Shown: positions 33,943 to 43,890, counted from the stretch's first letter. The stretch is 64,000 nt of DNA from Austwickia chelonae NBRC 105200 (GCF_000298175.1 NZ_BAGZ01000009.1:1-64000), one strand, 5' to 3'. Numbers and translations: made by a program. The notes: generated by a model from the letters alone, not told the origin.

Positions 33943-36044
33943 CCCGGACGTCGGATCAGATCGACGAGGAGCGCCGCCGTCAAGGCGCTGTTGACCGCGG
34001 ACAGACTGTCGAGGTCGACGGCGGCATGACGTTCGGTCACCAACGGTTCCACCGTGCTGAGGACATGCTCGTCGTCCAGTTCGGCGGCGGCAGCGGCCAG
34101 GGTGCGTTGCAGGTCCGGGGAGAGCACCCCGCCGGGCCGTTCCCCGGCAGCGGCGACCTCGGCGGCGTACTTCTCTGAGCGCGCCGCGATCTCGTGGTCC
34201 TCGGTGGTCAACATCAGCGAAGTCCGGTCGAGCAGGGAGATCCCCCGGCCGAGGTCTCCGTCACCGAGATCTTCCACGGCCCGGAGCAGATAAGGATGCC
34301 CACCCCGTCCGGCCTGTTCGGCGAGCAACGCGAGCTGCAACCCGAGGAGGCGTTCCTTCGTACGGGAGGCCGCCGAACCATGCCCCAGGGGTACGGCGAG
34401 CAGATCACCCGCAGCTGATCGTCCCATCGTGTCGAGCAGTTCCCGGGCCTGGCCTTCGTCGGTGTGCACGGTGTCGCGCAGCGGAGTCGGCGTGATCCCC
34501 AGGGTGAGCAGCAGGGTGAGCCCGGCCAGCGGTATCCCGACGAGGAAGACGGTGTGCAGCGAGTCGGCCAGGCCCCAACGGACAGCTTCGGCGACGACCG
34601 GCGGGAGCTGCCGCAGGGTCGCCGGGTCCAGCACGGAACCGGCGTTGACCCCGGCGACTCCGTGAGCCGGAGCAGTCGAACCGGGCAGGTGTGCTGCGAT
34701 GGCGCCGGGCAGACGGGTCGTCATCACCGTGCCGAAGACCGCGACCCCCACGGTGGAACCGACATTGCGGAAGAACTGCACCCCGGCGGTGGCGACACCC
34801 AGGTCGGAACGCATCACACTGTTCTGCACAACCAGGGTGTACACCGGGTTGCAGGCACCCAGGCCGACCCCGAGGACCGCCATCGCCACGGTCAGTTCGA
34901 ACTCGGTCGAGGTGCGGTCGAGACGGACCAGCAGCAGATAACCCAGGGCGACGACGAGGACACCCAGGACGCACAACTCCTTGTAACGGCCGGTGCGGGT
35001 GATGAACATGCCGCCGACGATGCCGACCAGCACGAGGGCGACCATCAACGGCATCAGGATCATCCCGGAGTTGGTGGCGCTGGCACCGAGGACGCCCTGG
35101 GCGTAGACCGGGATGTAGATGACGGCGCCGAACATGATCATCGACAGCACGAAGGAGGCCAGCACCGACAGGGCGAAGGAGGAGTTCCCGAAGAGGTGCA
35201 ACGGCAGGATCGGTTCGTCGCTGCGACGTTCGAGAACGACGAAGACCAGGAGAAGCACGGCCCCGACGACGTACATGCCGACGATCCGGGGCGAGGACCA
35301 CGGGTAGGCGGTGCCACCGAGGGTGGTCGCCGTCAACAGGAGCACGAGAGCAGGGCTGAGAGTGAGAATGCCCGGCCAGTCGAGCCGGGCGTCACGGCGT
35401 TCGTGAGGCAGGTGCAGGGATGCCGCCAGCACGACGAAGGCGACGACCCCGAAGGGCAGGGCCGCGAAGAACAACCAACGCCACCCCCAATGGTCGGTGA
35501 CGAACCCGCCGGCGAGTGGCCCGGCCACAGAGGTCAACCCGAAGACCGAACCCATGATGCCCTGGTACTTGCCGCGCTGACGCGGGGGAATCATGTCCCC
35601 GACGATGGTCTGGGAGAGCGTCATCAAGGTGCCCATGCCCAGGCCCTGGAGAGCCCGGGCCGCGACCAGCATCCAGAAGTTCAGGGCCGACCCGGCGACG
35701 ACGGAACCGAGCATGAAGACGACGATGCCGCCCAGGCAGAAGGTCCGCCGACCGTGCAGGTCGGAAAGTTTCCCGACGATGGGCACGCTGATCGCGCTGA
35801 CCAGCATCGCCGCGGTGGCGATCCACGAATAATGCTCCATCCCGCCGAGCTCGGCGACGATACGCGGCATGGCCGGGCCGACGATGGTCTGGCTGATGGA
35901 GGCCACGAACATCGCGATCATCAGGCCGGCGAAGATCTTGCGCTCGTCACGGCCGAGGACGAACGCCGTGGCGCCGGTGTCAGATCCGGTAGATGCGGGA
36001 CTCACGGGTGCTCCTGGTGTCGCAGGGTGTTCATCGATTCCCAT
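33894..36044 (-). CDS. MFS multidrug exporter, DHA2 (EmrB/QacA) family with long C-terminal tail
   Basis: The 716-residue protein has 14 membrane helices up to about residue 520 with the DHA2 motifs MFVASISQTIVGPAMPRI, GKLSDLHGRRTFCLGG and RALQGLGMGTLMTLSQTIVGD. It should export drugs or lipophilic compounds with proton exchange. The last 190 residues form a hydrophilic, mostly helical tail that most family members lack. I placed the start at the ATG at 36044; an upstream extension is Arg/Gly/Ser-rich and unlikely. It converges on, and overlaps by 49 bases, the riboswitch-controlled gene. Confidence 0.88.
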   Translation of the reverse strand: MGIDEHPATPGAPVSPASTGSDTGATAFVLGRDERKIFAGLMIAMFVASISQTIVGPAMPRIVAELGGMEHYSWIATAAMLVSAISVPIVGKLSDLHGRRTFCLGGIVVFMLGSVVAGSALNFWMLVAARALQGLGMGTLMTLSQTIVGDMIPPRQRGKYQGIMGSVFGLTSVAGPLAGGFVTDHWGWRWLFFAALPFGVVAFVVLAASLHLPHERRDARLDWPGILTLSPALVLLLTATTLGGTAYPWSSPRIVGMYVVGAVLLLVFVVLERRSDEPILPLHLFGNSSFALSVLASFVLSMIMFGAVIYIPVYAQGVLGASATNSGMILMPLMVALVLVGIVGGMFITRTGRYKELCVLGVLVVALGYLLLVRLDRTSTEFELTVAMAVLGVGLGACNPVYTLVVQNSVMRSDLGVATAGVQFFRNVGSTVGVAVFGTVMTTRLPGAIAAHLPGSTAPAHGVAGVNAGSVLDPATLRQLPPVVAEAVRWGLADSLHTVFLVGIPLAGLTLLLTLGITPTPLRDTVHTDEGQARELLDTMGRSAAGDLLAVPLGHGSAASRTKERLLGLQLALLAEQAGRGGHPYLLRAVEDLGDGDLGRGISLLDRTSLMLTTEDHEIAARSEKYAAEVAAAGERPGGVLSPDLQRTLAAAAAELDDEHVLSTVEPLVTERHAAVDLDSLSAVNSALTAALLVDLIRRPGQRTVGSGGTTSEDHT

Positions 36045-36175
36045 CGGCAGCACAGGCCGGGCGGTCGAGGGCTGCGGGTCGAACAAGGTCACCACAGCAG
36101 CCGCCGACCCGCACCCCGGAAGCCCCGGCCGCCCACCGGACCGGCGGGCGCCCAGCCCCCGCACGACGTGGTGGG

Positions 36176-36577
36176 ATGTCAGGCATGGACCCCAGGACGA
36201 TCCCCCACGCCCCCGCAGACCTGCTGTCCGAGCTCATGACCCGTGAACGACTGCTGCACTTCCCCGAACCGGGCGTCACCCGGGCCGACCTCGAAGCAGG
36301 GATGATCGAGGACTACTGGGAGGTCGGCGCCTCGGGCGGACATTTCGACATCGACGTCATCTGGCAGGTCGTCCGGCGACGGGCCGAGCAGGACACCGTC
36401 GCGCCCTGGCGCACCGAGGACGAGGAATGCCGGCTCGTCGCACCGGACACCTACCTGTTGACCTACCTGCTCGACCAGGACGGGCGCCGCACCCGCCGTT
36501 CCACGATCTGGCGCGTCCAGGGCGGCACCTGGCTCGCCGTCTACCACCAGGGGACGGTCGTCACCGGGCAGTGGTGA
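36176..36577 (+). CDS. DUF4440 (NTF2-fold) protein
   Basis: The 133-residue soluble protein has the DUF4440 layout: two helices with LLSELMTRERLLHFP and MIEDYWEVGASGG, then a curved beta sheet ending STIWRVQGGTWLAVYHQGTVV. Proteins of this fold are small hydrolase- or isomerase-like or binding units, and most are uncharacterised. The start may be the ATG at 36176 or one three codons later. It stands between a divergent exporter and a convergent sirtuin, with no clear operon partner. Confidence 0.78.
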   Translation: MSGMDPRTIPHAPADLLSELMTRERLLHFPEPGVTRADLEAGMIEDYWEVGASGGHFDIDVIWQVVRRRAEQDTVAPWRTEDEECRLVAPDTYLLTYLLDQDGRRTRRSTIWRVQGGTWLAVYHQGTVVTGQW

Positions 36578-36595
36578 CGACCCTACCCGCGGCAG

Positions 36596-37387
36596 TCACC
36601 CCTGAGGAAAGCCCAGGGCTTCGACCAGCGCGGGGAGCGCGCGTCCGGCGTCCTCCCGCCAACACAGGTCGCCCCCCCAGGACAGTTCGGTGTGCTGCGG
36701 GTTGATCTCCACGACCGTCGTGCCGTGCCCCCGGGCGATATCAGGCAGCGACGCCGCCGGTTGGACCACGCCCGACGTCCCGACCACCAACACCAGGTCC
36801 GTGGTGAGCATCAGGTCCACGGCCCGGTCGAAGGCGCCCTCCGGCAGCCGCTCGCCGAAGAGCACCACGTCCGGGCGGACATTCGCCGCGCACCCCGGAC
36901 AGGACGGCGGCGCCACCCGCAGCTCGACCTCCTCCCCGTCCTGCGACGGCGGAACCGGCAGGTCGTACGGGCGCGCGCAGCTCTCACAGGAGAAGGTGAA
37001 CAGCGATCCGTGCAAGTGGAGGGCCTGCAATGATCCGGCCCGTTCGTGCAGGTCGTCGACGTTCTGGGTGACGACGTCGACCCGGGTGTGACGTGCCCAT
37101 TCGGCGAGTGCGCGATGTCCGTCGTGCGGGGTGCAGCGGCCGATGAGCCGGGCCAGCCACCAATGCCAGGCCCAGACCAGGTCGGGGTCGTGCATCCAGG
37201 CTTCTGCGGTGGCGACCTCGTCGGGGTCGGCCCGCCCCCACAGGGCCTTGTCGGCGTCTCGGAAGACGGGAACCCCGCTCTCCGCGGACATCCCGGCCCC
37301 GGTGAGCACGGTGACATGCTCGGCTTCCTGCGCGGCGGCGAGGAGGGAGGCAGGGACGGTCGCACGATGCTCGGTTCGGGGGTTCAT
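36596..37387 (-). CDS. Sir2-family NAD-dependent protein deacylase
   Basis: The 263-residue sirtuin has the NAD loop GAGMSAESGVPVFRD (30-44), QNVDDLHERAG (108-118), the catalytic His126 (HLHG) and a zinc site Cys134/137/163/166. It removes acetyl or longer acyl groups from lysines using NAD+. In class III sirtuins a YxxR pair binds acidic acyl groups; here the Arg is kept (Arg80) but the Tyr position is Trp77 (WLAR). The start is the ATG at 37385-37387; the frame upstream lacks similarity. It ends 18 bases from the convergent DUF4440 stop. Confidence 0.9.
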   Translation of the reverse strand: MNPRTEHRATVPASLLAAAQEAEHVTVLTGAGMSAESGVPVFRDADKALWGRADPDEVATAEAWMHDPDLVWAWHWWLARLIGRCTPHDGHRALAEWARHTRVDVVTQNVDDLHERAGSLQALHLHGSLFTFSCESCARPYDLPVPPSQDGEEVELRVAPPSCPGCAANVRPDVVLFGERLPEGAFDRAVDLMLTTDLVLVVGTSGVVQPAASLPDIARGHGTTVVEINPQHTELSWGGDLCWREDAGRALPALVEALGFPQG

Positions 37388-37584
37388 ACATCCATGGTGG
37401 CGCAGGTATCGAGGACTTTCGTCCAGGTGTTCCCTCCCTTCGACGACCGATGTTGCCCACCAAACGGATTGAACTTTCTGCGTGACCTGATGGGTGGCCT
37501 TCCGAGCTAACCGTCCCGGGCCTGCGGCCGATAGGCACTGACGACAGCGGTGGCCCCGACCGCTGCCCAGGAGGGAATACCACG

Positions 37585-39696
37585 ATGAGTCCGCGCGACG
37601 ACGAGCCCGACCGGTACGCCGGCGAGACCCGTGCGGAACGTCGACGTCGCCTCCAGTCGGAAGCCGCATGGTCGACGCCGTCATGGCCGCCGACCCCTGA
37701 TCTGCATCCGGGTCCTGCCCCGGGTGAACCCGGGCCGTACGATCCGCTGCCCTACGGGGTGCACGCCTACCCGGACATCGAGGACGCCGTCATCGAAGAG
37801 TACGTCGAGGACCCGATGGGTCCTGCCTACGGTGCGGCGCCGGCCGCCGGCTCGTACCGCGACCCGTGGGAGTCCGTCGACACCTTCGTGGAGGAACCGG
37901 AGCTGCCCGTGGCCTCCCCGGCGCCCTATCCCGAGGAGGCCCTGACACGTCCCGAGGAGGTTCCCGAACCGTCGGCCCCGGCGGGTCGCCATGTCGCGCA
38001 CCGCGCCTACGGTGGACGGCCGGCGGCTCTCCCTCCCGCGGCGGAAGCTGCCGTTCCGGTGGAGAAGGCCGGGCCGTCGGCGGCCACCGACCCGGGCCCG
38101 GAGCCGCCCGCCCCTGTGGCGTCGGAGGACGTCGACAGATCGGCGACACCGGTCGACGACGCCGGCGAAGAACCCGGCCGCGCCGCCCGGGAGAAGGCCC
38201 CGTCGACGCAGGACAGTCCCGGGGAGGGAACCCCGGAGAGCCGCCCGTCCACCGACGCCGACGGCACGGCACCCATCGCCGGTCTCGCCGAAGCCCCGGA
38301 TCCGGCATCGGCTGCCGCGGCACTCCAGATGCTGGCCGCCAAGGCCGCCGCCGAACGTCTCTCCGGGCCTCGCGCCGCCATCACCGACGGCACGGCCGAG
38401 CCTGCCGGCGAACGCTCACCCGTCTGGTCCGAACGCGCCCGGCGCGCCTCCGAACGCATGGCCGCCGACAAACTCGCCGCCACCCGGATGGCTGCCGTGC
38501 GAGCCGCCGCCGCCCAACGTGCCGCGCAGGCCGAGACCCTGAGACAGGCGACGCCGACGTCTCCCTCCGCGCCGACGGCCGATCCTGCGGCGGCCACGCC
38601 CGACCCGGTGGCCGAACGGACCGACACAGGCGGCGACAACCCCTCCCCGTCAGCCCCCGACGCACCGGAACAGGGCGGACCCGCCGGGACGGGCTCCCCC
38701 GACAGCCCCCGCCCGGAGGCAGCGGACAGCCCCGACACCCCGACCGCACAGAAGAAATGGGGGCGGTCGAAGAAGACCCCCAAACCACCCAAGCCACCCA
38801 AGACCCCGAAACCGAAGAAACCGAAGAAGATCACCCCCACCTGGGCGAAGATCGCCTTCGGCGGGGCCACCGTCCTCGTCCTCGCCTTCGGAGGCACCCT
38901 CGCCGCCCGCAACCTCGGCGCGCTCAGCTCCCTCGGCGGGCTCTCCCCCACGCCCAGCGCCACCAGCCTGCCGACCACCGCCACCGACTCGCCCACGACG
39001 AGTCCGACCGCCACCACGAATCCCACCGGCGGCGGGAGCATCCCCGCCTCGATGGCCTGCGACCCCGGCGCGTGGGCGGGGAAACTCGCCGACGAAGCCG
39101 CCGCGAAGGAATTCACCGCATCCGCTGTCGCCGAGGCCTACTGCCTGACCGCCGGCACCGTCCGGGACATCGGATTCACTTCCCTGGCCGCCCGACGGCA
39201 AGCCGGACAGCCCTATACGGCAACTGAATTCGACGCCGCCGCGGCCTATATGTCCCCCGACCTGCGCACCCAATGGCAGAAAGATGTCGCCGCACTGGTG
39301 CGCTCGCAGGATCCCGCCGGGGAGGCCGGGCGTCGGATCTCCGCGCTGACCCGCCTGGCCTGGGACAACCAGACGCTGAAATTCGACCCGAAGGCGAAGG
39401 ACCGAGCGACCGACTTCGCCGTCGGACGACCGGTGACCTGGACGGCCAAGGGCACCGACGGGGTGTCCCGGCTGGGTCTCGGATTCGAGACCGGCATCGT
39501 CACCCACATGGTCGACGGCTCCGGCCGGTCCCAACAACAGATCCTCAAACGCACCTACCGGATCGCCTTGATCAAGGCGCAGGGTCCCCGCCCCTGGCTG
39601 ATCGACGCCTACCAGGTGACCGAACAGACCGCGGCGCTGTCCACCCAGACCGTCACCCCCACGGCGACCCGCTCAGGACAGACCTCCCGACGGTGA
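37585..39696 (+). CDS. Large Pro/Ala-rich single-pass membrane protein
   Basis: The 703-residue protein has a long, disordered, acidic Ala/Pro-rich cytoplasmic region (1-390), a Lys/Pro repeat stretch (KTPKPPKPPKTPKPKKPKK, about 397-415), one membrane helix (about 420-445), a Thr/Pro/Ser linker, and an outer domain of about 200 residues starting near ACDPGAWAGKLADEAAAKEF. The outer domain is the only folded part. I do not recognise it; the architecture resembles actinobacterial cell-envelope anchor or division-associated proteins. The ATG follows GGAGGG by 9 bases. Confidence 0.75.
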   Translation: MSPRDDEPDRYAGETRAERRRRLQSEAAWSTPSWPPTPDLHPGPAPGEPGPYDPLPYGVHAYPDIEDAVIEEYVEDPMGPAYGAAPAAGSYRDPWESVDTFVEEPELPVASPAPYPEEALTRPEEVPEPSAPAGRHVAHRAYGGRPAALPPAAEAAVPVEKAGPSAATDPGPEPPAPVASEDVDRSATPVDDAGEEPGRAAREKAPSTQDSPGEGTPESRPSTDADGTAPIAGLAEAPDPASAAAALQMLAAKAAAERLSGPRAAITDGTAEPAGERSPVWSERARRASERMAADKLAATRMAAVRAAAAQRAAQAETLRQATPTSPSAPTADPAAATPDPVAERTDTGGDNPSPSAPDAPEQGGPAGTGSPDSPRPEAADSPDTPTAQKKWGRSKKTPKPPKPPKTPKPKKPKKITPTWAKIAFGGATVLVLAFGGTLAARNLGALSSLGGLSPTPSATSLPTTATDSPTTSPTATTNPTGGGSIPASMACDPGAWAGKLADEAAAKEFTASAVAEAYCLTAGTVRDIGFTSLAARRQAGQPYTATEFDAAAAYMSPDLRTQWQKDVAALVRSQDPAGEAGRRISALTRLAWDNQTLKFDPKAKDRATDFAVGRPVTWTAKGTDGVSRLGLGFETGIVTHMVDGSGRSQQQILKRTYRIALIKAQGPRPWLIDAYQVTEQTAALSTQTVTPTATRSGQTSRR

Positions 39697-39785
39697 ACGC
39701 CCGGCCCGCCGCCTTCCCCACAGGGCGTACGGTGCTGGTTGTCCCGCTCCCCTCGAATCCGCGCCCGTGGAGGTCCAGCACAGCG

Positions 39786-40634
39786 ATGCCCGAAGGTCAC
39801 GTCATCCACCGTCTTGCCGCGTCGTACACGGAGGCCTTCGCCGGACGGGCGACCCGCAGCAGCAGCCCGCAGGGCCGTTTCGCCGATTCCGCGGCCCTCA
39901 TCGACGGCCGCCCCCTGGACGCGGCGGAGGCCTACGGCAAGCACCTGTTCTGCCATTTCGGGCCGGACATCGTGCACATCCACCTCGGCATGGCCGGGAA
40001 GACCTCGTTGCACCACGCCCCGCAGGACACCGACGCCCTCCTCGCGGAACGTCCGGTGACCGGTGCGGTCCGGTGGCGGTTGGAGAACGACGACGCCTGG
40101 TGCGACCTGCGCGGGCCGGCGATCTGCCGACTCGTCGACGACGACGCCCGCCGGGTCGTCCTGGCCAGGCTCGGGCCCGACCCGTTACGGCAGGACGCCG
40201 AGCCCGACCAGGCGTGGGCCCGCGTCCACCGGTCGAAGCGGTCGATCGCCGAGCTGCTCATGGACCAGAAGATCTTCGCCGGGGTGGGCAACATCTTCCG
40301 CGCCGAGGTGCTCTACCGGGCCGGCATGGACCCGATGCTGCCCGGGGTCGGCCTCTCCCGCGCGGACTTCGATCTGATCTGGGACGACCTGGTCGAGCTG
40401 ATGGCCTACGCGGTACGGCACGGACGGATCGACACCGTCCGGGACGAACACTCCCCGGAGACGACCGGGCGGGCGCCGCGTCAGGACCGGCACGGCGGTG
40501 AGGTCTACGTGTACCGACGGGCCGCGCTGCCCTGCCATGTGTGCGACACCCCGGTACGCACCGTGGTGGTCGCCCAACGGAATCTGTTCTGGTGCCCGGG
40601 CTGCCAGCCCGAACCGGCGGGAGCATCGGCCTAG
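39786..40634 (+). CDS. Fpg/Nei-family DNA glycosylase (Nei-type)
   Basis: This 282-residue base-excision repair enzyme removes oxidised bases and nicks the strand. It begins MPEGHVIHRLA, where Pro1 (after Met removal) is the Schiff-base nucleophile and Glu2 the acid; MPEGH marks the actinobacterial Nei branch. The H2TH segment is IAELLMDQKIFAGVGNIFRAEVLYRAG, and a zinc finger CHVC-x16-CPGC closes the protein. A long in-frame extension upstream is the shadow of the neighbouring gene. It could be Nei1 or Nei2. Confidence 0.9.
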   Translation: MPEGHVIHRLAASYTEAFAGRATRSSSPQGRFADSAALIDGRPLDAAEAYGKHLFCHFGPDIVHIHLGMAGKTSLHHAPQDTDALLAERPVTGAVRWRLENDDAWCDLRGPAICRLVDDDARRVVLARLGPDPLRQDAEPDQAWARVHRSKRSIAELLMDQKIFAGVGNIFRAEVLYRAGMDPMLPGVGLSRADFDLIWDDLVELMAYAVRHGRIDTVRDEHSPETTGRAPRQDRHGGEVYVYRRAALPCHVCDTPVRTVVVAQRNLFWCPGCQPEPAGASA

Positions 40635-40703
40635 TTACCCACCACACACGTCGAGATGCCTTCTCCTTCAAGGTGATTCTGGAAGAATCCGGAGGATCAC
40701 CGA

Positions 40704-42032
40704 ATGGAAGGGGCCCCCGCCATGCGGATCGGGATCCTCGGCTCCGGGGCGAGCGCGACCCTCCTGGCCACCTCCCTGGCACGATCCGGCGAAGAACTCG
40801 ACCTCTTCTGCTTCGACGACCACCCCCTGGGTTCGACCCTGGCCTTCGACCCGACGAGCGAGGCCGGGGAATGCAATACATCCGCATCGGTGAACCGTTC
40901 GTACCTGCGCGGGCTGGGGGCGAATCATCCCGAGACGGACCCGGAGGTCTTCCCACCGCGGTGCACCATCGGCAGAGAGATCGTCCAGGCCGCGGCCGAA
41001 GTGCGCGGATCCCCGACGACCGCCCTCCACGAGAACCTCGGCAAGGTCGAGACCGCCGAGCACTCCCCGTCCGGGATCACCGTGCACCCGCAGGACGGCA
41101 CCCCGGTGACGGGCCTGTCGCGGATCTACCTCTGCCGGGGCCTGAGCGAACCGAAGATCCCGGCAACCTTCACCCATATCGCCGACCATCCGGCGGTGGT
41201 GACCGACCCGTACCCTCTGTCCGACACCGTCACCAGGCTGACCGGGCAGGACGTGCTGGTCGTCGGCACCAATCTCAGCGCCGTCGAGATCGCCCTCGAG
41301 CTGGTCGACCACGGAGGCACCGTGACCATGGCCTCCCGCCAGGGGCTCCTCCCGAGCGTCCGGCGGGTACTGCCCGACGACCCGGACCTGATGGCCGAAT
41401 GGCGTCGTCGTCTCGCCGGGGACATCCCGTCCTCGGCCGAGGAGACCGCAACCCTGATCGTGCGGAGTGCCGCAGAGCTCGACAGACCGTTTCCGACCGA
41501 CGATCCGACGAAGACCCCACGGAAAGACCTGCTAGAGAAGGAGATCGATGACTGTGACCGCGAGACGCACTGGTCGGAGCTGATCATCCCCCTCGCTCGG
41601 GTGCTCAACCGGTCCCCGGAAGCCGCCCGTCCCGGCAGCGAGGCGATGGAAGGGCCGCCGCTGCGCCGGTACACGAACGCCATCCCGCTCGACACCGCCT
41701 GCCGACTGCGACAGGCCCTGACCGAGGAGACCCTCCGGATCACGACGATCGGGCCACTCCTGGAAGCCGGGGAACTCGCCGACTTCCGGTTGGACGACCT
41801 GGACCGGCCACGCCGATTCGACGCCGTGGTCCTCGCCTGCGGGTGGGAGCTCCCCGGGCCGGTGCCGGGCCTGCCCGACCGGTGGGTGAGTGGCCGCTCG
41901 TCGGATCTGCGGCGGACCGGGCCGTGGGCCGTCCCGATCGGCATCGAGGCCCATGACGTCCTCGCCGTCCCCAACGGGCTGTTCGCCGCCGAGGACCAGA
42001 TCCGCGGACTGGCAACAGCCGGCCTCCTGTAA
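40704..42032 (+). CDS. FAD/NAD(P)-binding protein (YdhS/HI0933-like)
   Basis: The 442-residue flavoprotein opens with a Rossmann loop GILGSGASATLLA (9-21) and has a second dinucleotide-binding segment DVLVVGTNLSAVEIALELVDHG near residue 183. A long cap region and a C-terminal VVLACGWELPGP complete a pattern seen in FAD-NAD(P)-binding proteins related to YdhS, some of which sit near metal or siderophore genes. There is no partner gene. GGAGG lies 8 bases before the ATG at 40704; ATG 40722 is a weaker option. Reaction unknown. Confidence 0.75.
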   Translation: MEGAPAMRIGILGSGASATLLATSLARSGEELDLFCFDDHPLGSTLAFDPTSEAGECNTSASVNRSYLRGLGANHPETDPEVFPPRCTIGREIVQAAAEVRGSPTTALHENLGKVETAEHSPSGITVHPQDGTPVTGLSRIYLCRGLSEPKIPATFTHIADHPAVVTDPYPLSDTVTRLTGQDVLVVGTNLSAVEIALELVDHGGTVTMASRQGLLPSVRRVLPDDPDLMAEWRRRLAGDIPSSAEETATLIVRSAAELDRPFPTDDPTKTPRKDLLEKEIDDCDRETHWSELIIPLARVLNRSPEAARPGSEAMEGPPLRRYTNAIPLDTACRLRQALTEETLRITTIGPLLEAGELADFRLDDLDRPRRFDAVVLACGWELPGPVPGLPDRWVSGRSSDLRRTGPWAVPIGIEAHDVLAVPNGLFAAEDQIRGLATAGLL

Positions 42033-42266
42033 ACCCAAGTGCTCCAACGCAATCCACGCAGGCATACTCGAAAAGTGGCCTCACCGGGCAGCCCGCCCCC
42101 GCCCGTCACCCGGAGCGGACCGTCCGGCGCGCCGCAGAACCCGCACACCTGGCCGAGAAGCAGCCGCAACCGTACAGTCGGAAGGACAGCCCGCCGTCGG
42201 GTACCTCCTCCGCTCCGAGGAGATCCGCAGGGCTCGGATCCGACGACGGTGAGGAGAGTCGACCTG

Positions 42267-42506
42267 ATGTCCCCCCGAAACCCGGTGTCCCTCGGCATGA
42301 CCCGACCGCACAACCCCGAGACCGCCGCGATGTCGCACCCAGAACTACGCAACCTGGTGTTCCTGTGCCTCGTCCTGAGCGCCTCCTTCTTCGCCTGGGC
42401 CACCTGGGTGGCCAGCAGTGGCGCCTGGCAGGCGATCCTCTACATGGCCACCGGCGCGCTGCTCATGCTCGCCCACGAGGCCGCAGCCGGGATACGACGC
42501 CCCTGA
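42267..42506 (+). CDS. Small two-helix membrane protein
   Basis: The 79-residue product has a short polar head, then two hydrophobic helices LRNLVFLCLVLSASFFAWATWVA and WQAILYMATGALLMLAHEAAAG. GAGGAG precedes the ATG at 42267 by about 10 bases; ATG 42300 or 42330 would give a shorter form. I do not recognise it. The 234-base gap upstream holds no other feature. Confidence 0.5.
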   Translation: MSPRNPVSLGMTRPHNPETAAMSHPELRNLVFLCLVLSASFFAWATWVASSGAWQAILYMATGALLMLAHEAAAGIRRP

Positions 42507-42562
42507 GCGCGATTCGCCACCACCACAGGCCACCGTCGTCGGCCCCGGACACGACCAGAGGC

Positions 42563-43795
42563 TCAGGACCGCCCAACAACCGTTCGGGACACGCGCACCG
42601 GCGAGCTCTCCCGGGCCGGTACCCAGGCGACGACCGCGGCGAGGGACAGCACCGCCGTCATCCCGAAGGCCCAGCCGAAGCCGTACCGGTCGGCGACCAG
42701 ACCGGCCAGCACCGGCCCGAGGATCGACCCGGAGTCCAAGGACATCTGGAAGGCCGCCAGCACCTTCCCGCCGTTACGGTCGTGACCGACCACGTCCGCC
42801 ACCGCGGCCTGTTGCGCCGGACCGATCGCCCCCGAACCGACCCCGGCCAGCAGGGAGACCGCCAACAGCACGACCACGCTGTGGGAAAGCCCGATCACCG
42901 CAGTGGCCGCCCCATTGATCAGCAGCCCGCCGAGCACCAAGGGTTTACGCCCGACCTCGTCGACCAGCCGCCCGGCCACGGGCAGCATCACCGCGTTACC
43001 GACGGCGAAGACCGTCAACGCCACCCCGGCCCAGCCGACACCCATCCCGGGCACGGTGCTCGCGAACAACGGCAGCAGTGCGACGCGCAGGCCGAAGTTC
43101 GCCCAGCCGTGGCAGAAGGTCGACACCATCAACGCCCGGTAGGCATTGTCGGCCCAGGCCTCGCGCACCGTCATGACCGGCAGTACCGGCGTGCCCGGTT
43201 TCGGCCGGAGCGCCTCCTCGCCGAGGAAGGCCGCGACCACACCGGCCGCGGCCAGCAGGGTCAGGGCGTAGACCACGAAGGGCACCCGGAAACCGAAACC
43301 GGACATGGCCGTGCCGAGCACCGGTCCGAGGATCCCGCCGATCAGGAAACCGGAACCGTACAGGCTGGACACCCGTCCGCGGATCGTCGGCGGAGACAGG
43401 CGCACGATCAATGCCGAGGCCGACACGGTGAACATCGTCGACCCGACTCCACCCAACCCGCGGAAGAGCAACAGCTGCCAGTAGCCGGTGGCCAGGGCGC
43501 AGGCACCGGTCGACAGGGCGACGATGAGGATCCCGGTCAGATAGACCCGTCGTTCGCCCAGTCGGGCGATGAGTTGTCCGCTGGTCGGGGCGAAGAGCAG
43601 TCGCATCAGGGCGAAGACGCTGACGATCGCGGCGGCGGCCTGGACGCCGACGTCGAAGCTGTGCGCATAGGCAGGCAGGATCGGAGAGACCAGGCCGAAA
43701 CCGATGGCCACGAAGAAGGCCGCGGCGACGAGGACCCAGATCTCCCGAGGGATGGGCGGGCGGATGGTTTTCTCGGCGGCAGGGGTGTCGTTCAT
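42563..43795 (-). CDS. MFS transporter (12-TM, DHA1-like)
   Basis: The 410-residue permease has 12 membrane helices and MFS loop motifs GQLIARLGERRVYLTG after helix 2 and GRLVDEVGRKPLVLGG in the second half. It is closest in pattern to DHA1 drug or sugar-efflux carriers; substrate cannot be named. I chose the ATG at 43793-43795 so the protein starts with a short tail and first helix; the longer frame upstream is Arg/Gly-rich. It is transcribed divergently from the PIG-L deacetylase, 95 bases away. Confidence 0.85.
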   Translation of the reverse strand: MNDTPAAEKTIRPPIPREIWVLVAAAFFVAIGFGLVSPILPAYAHSFDVGVQAAAAIVSVFALMRLLFAPTSGQLIARLGERRVYLTGILIVALSTGACALATGYWQLLLFRGLGGVGSTMFTVSASALIVRLSPPTIRGRVSSLYGSGFLIGGILGPVLGTAMSGFGFRVPFVVYALTLLAAAGVVAAFLGEEALRPKPGTPVLPVMTVREAWADNAYRALMVSTFCHGWANFGLRVALLPLFASTVPGMGVGWAGVALTVFAVGNAVMLPVAGRLVDEVGRKPLVLGGLLINGAATAVIGLSHSVVVLLAVSLLAGVGSGAIGPAQQAAVADVVGHDRNGGKVLAAFQMSLDSGSILGPVLAGLVADRYGFGWAFGMTAVLSLAAVVAWVPARESSPVRVSRTVVGRS

Positions 43796-43890
43796 CTCAT
43801 CTGCCAGTGTGACGGACGGAGCCCACGGGTACCTCGTCGACAAGCCGCCCCCGCCCCGAGGGGGTCTTCCCGAGCAGCGAGGAGCACCAC

